Source: Sedimenticola sp.
Lineage (GTDB): Bacteria; Pseudomonadota; Gammaproteobacteria; Chromatiales; Chromatiaceae
Direction of reading: 5' to 3'
NCBI GenBank assembly: GCA_026984735.1
Contig: JALSRN010000043.1
Span: 1 to 58,150, forward strand
DNA length: 58,150 nucleotides
Positions within the stretch are counted from its first letter, which is position 1. The number at the start of each line of letters is the position of its first letter. This document shows positions 26,251 through 34,131 of the stretch, piece by piece. The translations under genes were made by a program, and so were the position numbers. Below the pieces are notes generated by a model, which worked only from the letters and a program-made list of their open reading frames with translations, searched no databases and had not been told where the DNA came from.

Positions 26251-26335
26251 CTCCTGCGCGCCGGACGGGTGTCGCCGCCGCCTCACATTGTCAGCGGCAA
26301 CTGCTGCCGCTCCCCTGGGAGAACGATTCAACTCT

Positions 26336-27478
26336 ATGATTAAGAAGAGGAAATCATCGGTCTGGCTGGCTGTTCTGCTGGTTCTCGTCTCCGCTGCCGG
26401 GTGGGCCCAGCAGCAGGCGAAGCCGGAGATCTTCATCGTCCAGGCCTCGGACCGGCAGCCCACGGTGGCAGTGAGCGGCACGGTGGTGCCCTACAAGCAG
26501 GTGTTGCTCTCGGCCCAGTTGCCGGGGCGGGTCAAGTACATCGCCGGCATCGAGGGCGACTTCTTCAAAGAAGGGACCCTCTTGGTGGCCATCGACGATT
26601 CCGAGCTGCTGGCCAAGCGGTCGGCGCTCTACGCCCAGCTGGCCACCGCCGAGGCGGAGCTGCGCAACGCCAGCGTGCAGTATTCGCGCGAGCTCTGGTC
26701 GCCCCAATCCAAGGCGGCGCCCGGGGGCATGGCCATCCCCAACCTGTTCGACCAGATGTTCACCCGTCCCGCGGAAGAGTTCATGGACATCCGCGACCAG
26801 GACGCCGAGCGCAGCGCCGACCTCTTTTCCGCCAGCACCCGCATCGAGCAGGCGCGCAACTCCATCATGCGCATCCGTTCGGAGATCCAGGCGCTGGAGG
26901 CCAAGATTCGGGATGCCAAGTCGGTGGCTCCTTTCGACGGCGTGATCATCAAGAAGATGGTGGAGGTGGGAGACACCGTGCAGCCGGGTCAGCCCATGCT
27001 CAAGTTCGCCGACGTCACCTGGTTGCAGGTGGAGGTGGACGTTCCGGCACGGTTGGTCACCGGTCTCCAGGAGATGATGGTGCTGAAGAAGGCCGCCATC
27101 TTCGACGATTATCCCGAACCGGTGGACGTGCGCGTGGCGCAGATCTATCCCATGGCCGACGCCAAGCGCCACACCATCAAGGTGAAATTCGACATTCCCC
27201 AGGGGATCTCCCAACCGGGGATGTACGCCAAGATCCTCATTCCGGATACCAGCCAGGCGGCCGCTTCGGGCAGCCTGCCGGTGGTGCCCGCGAGCGCCAT
27301 CCGCTATCGTGGCAGCCTGCCCGTGGTCTATGTCCAGAACGAAGAGGGCAAGCCGGAGCTGCGGCTGATTCGGGAGGGTCGGCGGCTTCCCAACGGCATG
27401 GTCACCGTTCTGTCGGGGCTGGCGCCCGGCGATCGGGTCTATGCCAATCCCCCTCCAGGACTGATCGGTGGCTCCTGA
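26336..27478 (+). CDS. RND efflux membrane fusion protein, first system
   Basis: 380 residues. A cleavable signal (MIKKRKSSVWLAVLL... GWAQ) precedes barrel-sandwich halves (SAQLPGRVKYIAG...EGDFFKEGTLLVAIDD and SVAPFDGVIIKKMVEVGDTVQPGQPML) around a helical hairpin, a beta-barrel and a C-terminal membrane-proximal domain (GLAPGDRVY). It is the periplasmic adaptor between the RND pump that follows and an outer-membrane channel, which is not in the window. The ATG at 26336 gives the signal peptide directly after Met, so it is preferred to the upstream one. Confidence 0.9.
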   Translation: MIKKRKSSVWLAVLLVLVSAAGWAQQQAKPEIFIVQASDRQPTVAVSGTVVPYKQVLLSAQLPGRVKYIAGIEGDFFKEGTLLVAIDDSELLAKRSALYAQLATAEAELRNASVQYSRELWSPQSKAAPGGMAIPNLFDQMFTRPAEEFMDIRDQDAERSADLFSASTRIEQARNSIMRIRSEIQALEAKIRDAKSVAPFDGVIIKKMVEVGDTVQPGQPMLKFADVTWLQVEVDVPARLVTGLQEMMVLKKAAIFDDYPEPVDVRVAQIYPMADAKRHTIKVKFDIPQGISQPGMYAKILIPDTSQAAASGSLPVVPASAIRYRGSLPVVYVQNEEGKPELRLIREGRRLPNGMVTVLSGLAPGDRVYANPPPGLIGGS

Positions 27479-27544
27479 CGAAGTCTCGGCGGCTGCGGGG
27501 ACCCCTTCCTTTGCAGCTATTCGGGCCGTGCGCAGGCACGTGGT

Positions 27545-27564
27545 GGAGCCGCCTCCGTTTTTTT
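27545..27564 (+). terminator. Weak terminator or attenuator between adaptor and pump genes
   Basis: GGAG-CCGC-CTCC is followed by G and seven T residues. AGCCGCC within it can also pair with GGCGGCT at 27489-27495. The stem is short, so read-through into the pump gene is expected. Confidence 0.35.
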
Positions 27565-27596
27565 AACAACCAGCGAGCGACGACCAAACCAAAGGG

Positions 27597-30500
27597 ATGA
27601 GCGACTTCGACGACAACAATTCGACCGAATCTTCGGTGGAGGGGCGGCAAGAGCAGAGCCTCGGCATCGCCGGCAGGACCGCCAGATTCTTCATTAATTC
27701 GCCGCTGTCGCCGCTCTTCTACGCCACCATGTTTCTGCTGGGCCTGGCCGGGTTGATCATGACGCCCCGCCAGGAGGACCCGCAGATCTCGGTGCCGCTC
27801 ATCGACCTCTTCATCCAGTATCCCGGTACCCCCGCCGACGAAGTGGCTTCGCTCGCCATTCAGCCGCTGGAGCGGATGATGTGGGAGATCCACGGCGTGA
27901 AGCACGTCTATTCCGCGGCGGACCGCGGCAAGGGGATGGTGACGGTGCAGTTCAAGGTGGGGCAGCAGATGGAGCCCTCCCTGGTGAAGGTGAACGAGCA
28001 GCTTGCGGCCAACATGGACAAGATCCCGCCGGGAGTCTCCATGCCGCTGGTGCAGGCGAAAGGGATCGACGACGTTCCCATCGTCACGCTCACGCTCTGG
28101 TCCAACCAGGACTACAACGGCGACGGCATTCCCGACGTGGACGACAGCCAGCTGCGGCGGCTGGCGCTCTCCGTGCTGCAGGCGCTCAAGGAGATTCCGG
28201 AGACCGGCAAGGGGTTCGTGGTGGGTGGTCGCGCTGAGCAGGTGACCATCGAAGTGCTGCCCGAACGGCTTGCCGGCTACGGCATCAGCCTGGGGCAGGT
28301 GGCGCGTGCCATCCAGGCGGCCAACTCCGAGCAGCAGGTGGGGAGCCTGGAGAGTTCCGGATCCCATTTCACGGTGGTCACCGGCAAATTCCTGCAGACC
28401 GCCGACGATATCGCCGGGCTCAAAGTGGGCAGTCATAATGGCGTGCCGGTCTATGTGCGCGACGTCGCCCATGTCCGCCAGGGGCCGGAGGATGCCAAGC
28501 AGCTGGTGGCCTACTACACCGGCGCGGCCGCCGAAAACCCCGATCTCGCCCGGGCCGTGCCGGCGGTGACCATCGCCATCGCCAAGAAGAAGGGCACCAA
28601 TGGCGTGGTGGTGGCCAAGAAGATCCTGGACCGGGTGAAAAGCCTCAAGGGGCGTCTCATCCCGCCCAGCGTTCATGTGAGCGTGACGCGCAACTATGGA
28701 AAGACGGCGAACGAGAAGGTCAGCGAGCTGATTCTCAAGCTGTTCGTCGCCACCTTCTGCGTCTTCCTCCTGGTTTGGCTGGCTTTCCGCGCCCTGAAGC
28801 CGGCGGTGGTGGTGTTGATGGTGGTGCCGGTAGTGATCCTTTTCACCGTCTTCGGCGCCTGGATCCTCGGTTTTACCATCGACCGGGTCTCTCTGTTCGC
28901 GCTGATCTTCGCCATCGGCATCCTGGTGGACGACGCCATCGTGGTGGTGGAGAACATCTATCGCCGCTGGCTGGAGGAGGGACGGACCGATTCCGAGACG
29001 GCGGTGGATGCGGTGCGCGAAGTGGGCAACCCCACCATTTTGGCCACTTTCACCGTGATCGCGGCGCTCATGCCCATGGGGTTCGTCACCGGTATGATGG
29101 GGCCCTACATGATGCCCATTCCCGCGCTGGGGTCGGTGGCCATGTTCATCTCGCTGTTCGCCGCCTTTGTCTTCACTCCCTGGCTGGCGCACAGCAAATT
29201 CTTCAAGCCTTCCATGGGGTATCTGAGCAGCGCTTCCCACCGGGAGCACCAGGAGGCCGAGAAGCTAGAGGGGCTTTTCCGGCGTATCCTCACGCCGATG
29301 ATCGAGGATCGTCGCAGGCTGCGTCTCTTCCGCCTTTCCCTCTGGGCGCTCCTGCTGTTGGCCTGTTCCATGTTCTATTTCAAGTGGGTGGTGGTGAAGA
29401 TGCTGCCCCTGGACAACAAGCCGGAATATTCGGTGGTGCTCGACATGCCGGAGGGGACGGCCTTGGCCGAGACCGCCAACCGCGCCAATCAGATCGCCAA
29501 CCTGGTGCGCAAGATTCCTGAAGTGAAGGCGGTGCAGATCTATGTGGGCACCGCCAAACCGTTCGATTTCAACGGTATGGTGCGTCACTACTACTTGCGC
29601 AAATATCCCTGGCAGGCGGAGGTCCAGGTGCAACTGCTGGACAAGCACGAGCGTGATCGCACCAGTCACGAGATTGCCGTGGAGACACGGAAAAAATTGC
29701 GCAAGCTCTTCAAGGGTGTGCCTCTCCATTTCGCGGTGGTGGAGATGCCGCCGGGGCCTCCGGTGCTGGAATCGGTGGTGGCCGAAGTGCACGGCCCGGA
29801 CGGCAATACCCGGCGGACGGTGGCGGCCGATCTCACCAAAATCTTCGAAGCCACGCCCAACTTGGTGGACGTGGACAATTACATGCGTGAGCCCCACGAC
29901 TACTGGCGTTTCATCGTCGATCGCGAAAAAGCCGACGAGCGTGGCATCTCGGTGGAGACGATCAACAGGAACCTGGCCATGGCGCTGGGCGGCAAGGTGC
30001 TGGGCGACGTGAAGCAGCGCGCCGGCCACGAGCCGGTGAACATCGTCATCCAGGTGCCCCTGGCGGTGCGGTCGCAAGTGAGCCGTCTGGGCGACATCCT
30101 TGTGCAGTCGCCTTCAGGCGTGACCGTGCCGTTGCGGGAGCTGGGCCATTTCGTCAAAGTGCCGGAGGATCCCATCATCTACCACAAGGACCTGCGGCCG
30201 GTGGAGTATGTGGTGGCCGATGTGGGCGGCAAGTACGCGGCACCCGTCTACGGCATGTTCGAGGTGCAGGATCTTTTGCAGGAGTGGAAGGACGGCAAAC
30301 CCTACGTGACGCCGGATGGAATCAAGTTGGTGGACGAGACCTATTGGACTGGGCCGCCGCCGGACGATGCCCATTCCGCTTTCGAATGGTCGGGTGAGTG
30401 GACGGTCACCTACGAGACCTTCCGCGACATGGGCATCGCCTTCGCCGCCGCTCTGGTGCTCATCTACATTCTGGTGGTGTGGGAGTTCGGAAACTTCCGT

Positions 30501-31730
30501 ATTCCCGCTCTGATCATGGCGCCCATTCCTCTCACCCTTCTCGGCATTCTGCCCACTCACGCCCTTTTCTTCGCCAATGGTTGGGGCGGAGAGTTCACCG
30601 CCACCTCAATGATCGGCTGGATCGCTCTGGCCGGCATCATCGTGCGCAACTCCATCCTCTTGGTGGACTTCTCCATCCATGAGGTGGCGAAAGGGGTGCC
30701 GGTGGCCGAAGCGGTGATCCGGGCGTGTAAGACGCGGACCCGTCCCATCCTCATCACCGCTTTTGCGCTGGTGTTCGCTTCCACCGTCATCTTTTTCGAT
30801 CCCATCTTCCAGGGGATGGCCATCTCTCTGGCTTCGGGGGTGCTGGTCTCCACATTGCTCACCCTGGTTGTGATCCCCCTGGGTTGCGTGCAGGCTTCGG
30901 AAGCCCTTTGCGAAGTGGCGGGCCGCAAGTGCGAGAAGGCCCGTGGCGGGGGAGGGAGTTCGGAATCGGGCGGCGCCAAGGCCATGTCATTGGGCAAACG
31001 CGCATGGCAGCTTGCCGCCACCTTGCTCATCGCCTTGTTCAACCTCGTCGGCTCGGCGGTTCGTCTGGTGCGCTCTCGGCGTGGCCAGCCCAAGCCGCCG
31101 GTCGCGCGCGGGGAAACGGCCTCGCCTACTCCTACGCCTACTCCTAAAGGGAGGGCTCCGCAGTCCGAAACTGAGCCGGTGGCGCCGAAAGCGGCTCCTC
31201 CCATGGAAGAAGTTGCGACCGAATTCGAGGGGGGGAAGGATCTCAGACCGGAACCTTCTTCCGAAGGAGGGCAGCAGGAAGGTGCGGGGATCGAAGCGGT
31301 GTTGGCGTCCCTGGAGGAGAAAGTTCCCACGGGCAAGGCTTTTCGCAAGGCCACCACCGACAAGGTGGAATTTCCCGTCGAGTCGGCGGCGGCTGCCGAT
31401 GATCTGGAACTCATCTCCCGCCCCTTGAAGAAATCTTCGGCGAAGAAGAGTGGAAAGAAAAGCAAACCGGAGAAAGGGGCGGTCGCGGGTGGAACCGAAG
31501 CGGGAAAGACGTCGAGCGATAAGGCTGCCAAGAAAAAATCTTCTGTCAAGAAGAAGACGGCCGCAAAGAAAGCCGCCGTCTCCCGAAAGAGAGCGGCCGC
31601 GACCGGCAAGAAAGAGAAGGACGACAGCGTCTCCGCGAATGTCAAACGTGTGGCCATGGCGGGAGGCAAAAAGGGTGGCCGTCGCGGCATTCGGCTTAAA
31701 AGTCTCGATACCGACGACGGACTCTCCTGA
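27597..31730 (+). CDS. RND efflux pump with a long Lys/Ala-rich C-terminal tail
   Basis: 1377 residues. The core (about 25-1105) is a standard HAE-type RND transporter: twelve membrane helices, two large periplasmic loops and the proton-relay Asp pair in GILVDDAIVVVENIYRRW of helix 4. The remaining 270 residues are unusual. There is a hydrophobic helix (about 1130-1160), a TPTPTPT linker (about 1177-1183, encoded by a CTACTC/CTCCTA-type repeat), an acidic region, and residues 1278-1377 rich in Lys, Ala and Ser (KKSSVKKKTAAKKAAVSRKR) like histone H1 or AlgP-type tails. The helical count implies that the tail starts in the cytosol. Substrate unknown. Confidence 0.9.
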   Translation: MSDFDDNNSTESSVEGRQEQSLGIAGRTARFFINSPLSPLFYATMFLLGLAGLIMTPRQEDPQISVPLIDLFIQYPGTPADEVASLAIQPLERMMWEIHGVKHVYSAADRGKGMVTVQFKVGQQMEPSLVKVNEQLAANMDKIPPGVSMPLVQAKGIDDVPIVTLTLWSNQDYNGDGIPDVDDSQLRRLALSVLQALKEIPETGKGFVVGGRAEQVTIEVLPERLAGYGISLGQVARAIQAANSEQQVGSLESSGSHFTVVTGKFLQTADDIAGLKVGSHNGVPVYVRDVAHVRQGPEDAKQLVAYYTGAAAENPDLARAVPAVTIAIAKKKGTNGVVVAKKILDRVKSLKGRLIPPSVHVSVTRNYGKTANEKVSELILKLFVATFCVFLLVWLAFRALKPAVVVLMVVPVVILFTVFGAWILGFTIDRVSLFALIFAIGILVDDAIVVVENIYRRWLEEGRTDSETAVDAVREVGNPTILATFTVIAALMPMGFVTGMMGPYMMPIPALGSVAMFISLFAAFVFTPWLAHSKFFKPSMGYLSSASHREHQEAEKLEGLFRRILTPMIEDRRRLRLFRLSLWALLLLACSMFYFKWVVVKMLPLDNKPEYSVVLDMPEGTALAETANRANQIANLVRKIPEVKAVQIYVGTAKPFDFNGMVRHYYLRKYPWQAEVQVQLLDKHERDRTSHEIAVETRKKLRKLFKGVPLHFAVVEMPPGPPVLESVVAEVHGPDGNTRRTVAADLTKIFEATPNLVDVDNYMREPHDYWRFIVDREKADERGISVETINRNLAMALGGKVLGDVKQRAGHEPVNIVIQVPLAVRSQVSRLGDILVQSPSGVTVPLRELGHFVKVPEDPIIYHKDLRPVEYVVADVGGKYAAPVYGMFEVQDLLQEWKDGKPYVTPDGIKLVDETYWTGPPPDDAHSAFEWSGEWTVTYETFRDMGIAFAAALVLIYILVVWEFGNFRIPALIMAPIPLTLLGILPTHALFFANGWGGEFTATSMIGWIALAGIIVRNSILLVDFSIHEVAKGVPVAEAVIRACKTRTRPILITAFALVFASTVIFFDPIFQGMAISLASGVLVSTLLTLVVIPLGCVQASEALCEVAGRKCEKARGGGGSSESGGAKAMSLGKRAWQLAATLLIALFNLVGSAVRLVRSRRGQPKPPVARGETASPTPTPTPKGRAPQSETEPVAPKAAPPMEEVATEFEGGKDLRPEPSSEGGQQEGAGIEAVLASLEEKVPTGKAFRKATTDKVEFPVESAAAADDLELISRPLKKSSAKKSGKKSKPEKGAVAGGTEAGKTSSDKAAKKKSSVKKKTAAKKAAVSRKRAAATGKKEKDDSVSANVKRVAMAGGKKGGRRGIRLKSLDTDDGLS

Positions 31731-31869
31731 GTCATCGGCAACCGGTGGGAGGAACCGTGCTTGAAGGACAGGTGTGGTCTGACCTCCTTTTCTGCGGGTA
31801 GAATCCGCTTGATCCGCGTGCCGCCGCGCGGCTGAACCCAGTGGTTATTCAGGGGAGGGCTTCCAGAGA

Positions 31870-32511
31870 ATGATTACCGTGATCGGCAGCCTCAAGGGCG
31901 GCTCGGGAAAGAGTACCATCGCTTTCAATCTTGCAATCTGGCTGGCCTATGCCCGCCGCAACGTCCTGGCGATCGATGCAGATCCCCAGGCCACGCTCAC
32001 CGACGTGGTGGAGGTGCGGGAGGAGGAAGGCTTCGAACCGCCCGTGCGTTTGGCTCACAAGGAGCAGCTGTGGTACCCGGAACGGTTGTCAGGATACGAC
32101 GAGGTGCTGGTGGACGTCGGTACCGCCGATCTCGAATCATTGAAGCAGGCCATCCGGGTGGCGGATCGAATCGTGATCCCCGTTCCCCCCAGCCAGGCCG
32201 ACATCTGGTCGACCCAGCGGTTTCTCCGGCTCATCGATGTGGTGTCGCAAAATCGAAACGATCCTCCTCGGGTGGTGGCTTTCATCAATCGTGGAGACAC
32301 CCACCATGCGGTGCGGGAAAGCGATGAGGCGGCGGCGGCGCTGGTTTCGCTGCCCGGCGTGGAGTTCATCAAACAGCGGTTGGCCCAGCGTACGGCCTTT
32401 CGGCGCTCTTTCAGCGAAGGCTTGGCGGTTTTCGAGATGGAGCCGCGAAGCAAAGCGGCTCAGGAGTGGAATGCGCTGGCCGCCGTCCTCTATCCCGAGG
32501 TCCTCCGCTGA
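31870..32511 (+). CDS. Orphan ParA/MinD-like ATPase
   Basis: 213 residues. The deviant Walker A motif KGGSGKST (9-16) with the signature Lys, the DADPQ switch I region and VLVDVGTADLES (in place of the usual DTPG switch II) are visible. No parB or parS-like gene is adjacent, so it is an orphan ParA of the kind that positions protein clusters or is linked to plasmid-like partition. It lies 139 bp after the RND pump with the Lys-rich tail and before a membrane coiled-coil protein, which may be its partner. Confidence 0.85.
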   Translation: MITVIGSLKGGSGKSTIAFNLAIWLAYARRNVLAIDADPQATLTDVVEVREEEGFEPPVRLAHKEQLWYPERLSGYDEVLVDVGTADLESLKQAIRVADRIVIPVPPSQADIWSTQRFLRLIDVVSQNRNDPPRVVAFINRGDTHHAVRESDEAAAALVSLPGVEFIKQRLAQRTAFRRSFSEGLAVFEMEPRSKAAQEWNALAAVLYPEVLR

Positions 32512-32560
32512 GGGCGGATGCTCCACTGGTCCAATCCGCTGGATGTCGGTGCCTGCCGGT

Positions 32561-32588
32561 TTTCCACAAGCGGGTTGTTGGGTATCAT
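32561..32588 (+). promoter_or_regulatory. Promoter before the membrane coiled-coil gene
   Basis: TTTCCA (-35, 4 of 6) and TATCAT (-10, 5 of 6) with a 16-nt spacer, 57 nt before the ATG at 32646. Confidence 0.42.
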
Positions 32589-32645
32589 GTTTCCTGAGGA
32601 GCGGGGCGAACGTTTCCGCCTGCTTCCCCCAAGGCGACAGGGCAC

Positions 32646-33152
32646 ATGAGCCAGATTGACGACAAGCAACAGTCGAAGAAAGGGGTAACGGTGGATCCTG
32701 CGGGGATCGACCGCCTCTCCGATGCCTTCGAAAGCAGCGCAAGGCGATGGGAACTGATCATCTATCCCTCCATGTTCGCCTTCGTCGTCTTGGCGGCTTA
32801 TGGCTTCTTTCTCATCTACCGGCTCGCGGGCGACGTGCACTATCTGGCCATCAGCGTGGACTCCCACATGTCGGCTCTTTCCAGCAACATGCAGAACATG
32901 TCGGAGAACATGGGACGGATCACCACCAACATTCGTACCATGACGGTGAGCCTCGATTCCATCGAGCAGCGGGTGTCGACGCTCAAGCCCATCCTGGCCA
33001 GCATGGAGTCCATGGATCGCTCCATCCAGATGATGAACCTCAGCACGCAGGACATGAGCCTGACCACGCGGGGGATGCAGTACGATATGTCCCGCCTCAA
33101 CAGACGCATCGGCCCTCCCATGTCCTTCATGAACACCTTCCTGCCCTGGTGA
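32646..33152 (+). CDS. Met-rich membrane-anchored coiled-coil protein of unknown function
   Basis: 168 residues. A polar N-terminus is followed by one membrane helix (about 39-61), then about 90 residues of heptad-like sequence unusually rich in Met, Ser and Asn (SNMQNMSENMGRITTNIRTM, SMESMDRSIQMMNLS) that should form a long periplasmic coiled coil. A few Pro and aromatic residues (GPPMSFMNTFLPW) end the protein. It belongs with the upstream ParA-like gene by position. No enzyme motif is present. The stop overlaps the GTG start of the next gene. Confidence 0.82.
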   Translation: MSQIDDKQQSKKGVTVDPAGIDRLSDAFESSARRWELIIYPSMFAFVVLAAYGFFLIYRLAGDVHYLAISVDSHMSALSSNMQNMSENMGRITTNIRTMTVSLDSIEQRVSTLKPILASMESMDRSIQMMNLSTQDMSLTTRGMQYDMSRLNRRIGPPMSFMNTFLPW

Positions 33153-34090
33153 GCATCCTTTCCACGGAAAGCTCCCGTCCCACCCTGGTGGTGGCGACCT
33201 CTTCCAGAGCTTTGTTCGACCTGGACGAGTCTCACCGTGTCTTCGAAGAGCATGGAGTGGACGCCTACCACCAATACCAGATCGAGCACGAGGAAGACAT
33301 TCTGGAGCCCGGGGTGGCTTTCCCTCTGGTTCGCAAGCTGCTCCGCCTGAACGAGCTGTTCCACGGAAAGGTCAAAGTGGAAGTGGTTCTGTTGTCGCGC
33401 AACAGCGCCGATACCGGGTTGCGGGTGTTCAACTCCATCGAACATCACAGTTTGGACATCACCCGGGCTGCCTTCACCAGCGGACGGAGCCCTTTCGAGT
33501 ATGCTTCCGTGTTGGGTGCACATCTCTTCCTTTCAGCCGAGCCGGAAGACGTGGCGCGGGCCTTGAATGCCGGAGTGGCGGCGGCCACCATCACGCCTGT
33601 TCCCAGCCGTTCACAAGAGCGGAAAGAGAGGGAGAATGAGAACGGCGAAGAGCAGCTACGCATCGCTTTCGACGGAGATGCCGTGCTCTTCTCCGACGAA
33701 GCGGAACGCATCTACCGCAGCCAGGGGCTAAAGGCGTTCGAGGAAAGTGAAAAGGCGGCTGCCCGCAAGCCGCTGGAAGCAGGACCTTTCCGACGTTTCC
33801 TGGAGGTGCTGCACCGCATGCAGACCCTGGCGGACACGGGCACCTCACCCATTCGGACCGCCCTGGTCACCGCCCGCGGGGCACCGGCTCATGAACGGGT
33901 GATCCGCACTTTGCGGGCTTGGAACATTCGCATCGATGAAGCGCTGTTTCTCGGGGGAATGGACAAAGGGGCCTTTCTAAAGGCCTTCCAGGCCGACATC
34001 TTTTTCGACGATCAGAGCCATCATGTCGACCTAGCCGCCAAATTCGTGCCTGCGGGACACGTTCCCAGCGGAGTGGCGAATCAGGGTTGA
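33149..34090 (+). CDS. Cytosolic 5'-nucleotidase (NT5C1-like family)
   Basis: 313 residues from a GTG that overlaps the preceding stop (GTGA). The N-terminal SRALFDLDESHRVF, the VEVVLLSRNSADTGLRVFNSIEHH stretch and the HAD-like FDGDAVLFSDEAE fit the family of bacterial proteins related to cytosolic 5'-nucleotidase 1, which dephosphorylates AMP or IMP. The upstream frame is only a shadow of the coiled-coil gene. Coupling to a membrane coiled-coil gene is odd and unexplained. The next gene is convergent. Confidence 0.8.
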   Translation: MSILSTESSRPTLVVATSSRALFDLDESHRVFEEHGVDAYHQYQIEHEEDILEPGVAFPLVRKLLRLNELFHGKVKVEVVLLSRNSADTGLRVFNSIEHHSLDITRAAFTSGRSPFEYASVLGAHLFLSAEPEDVARALNAGVAAATITPVPSRSQERKERENENGEEQLRIAFDGDAVLFSDEAERIYRSQGLKAFEESEKAAARKPLEAGPFRRFLEVLHRMQTLADTGTSPIRTALVTARGAPAHERVIRTLRAWNIRIDEALFLGGMDKGAFLKAFQADIFFDDQSHHVDLAAKFVPAGHVPSGVANQG

Positions 34091-34131
34091 GGGGGAGGGC
34101 CCGCCCGACGAGTGGCGCTTCTGCCCGTGTT

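Noticed and set aside
27402..29249. Minus-strand 615-codon frame opposite the RND pump
   Set aside because: His-rich shadow without recognisable domains; also crosses the adaptor-pump gap.
31127..31146. Short ACTCCT-type tandem repeat as a possible phase-variable tract
   Set aside because: It encodes the TPTPTPT linker in frame; copy number is low and units of 6 would not shift the frame.
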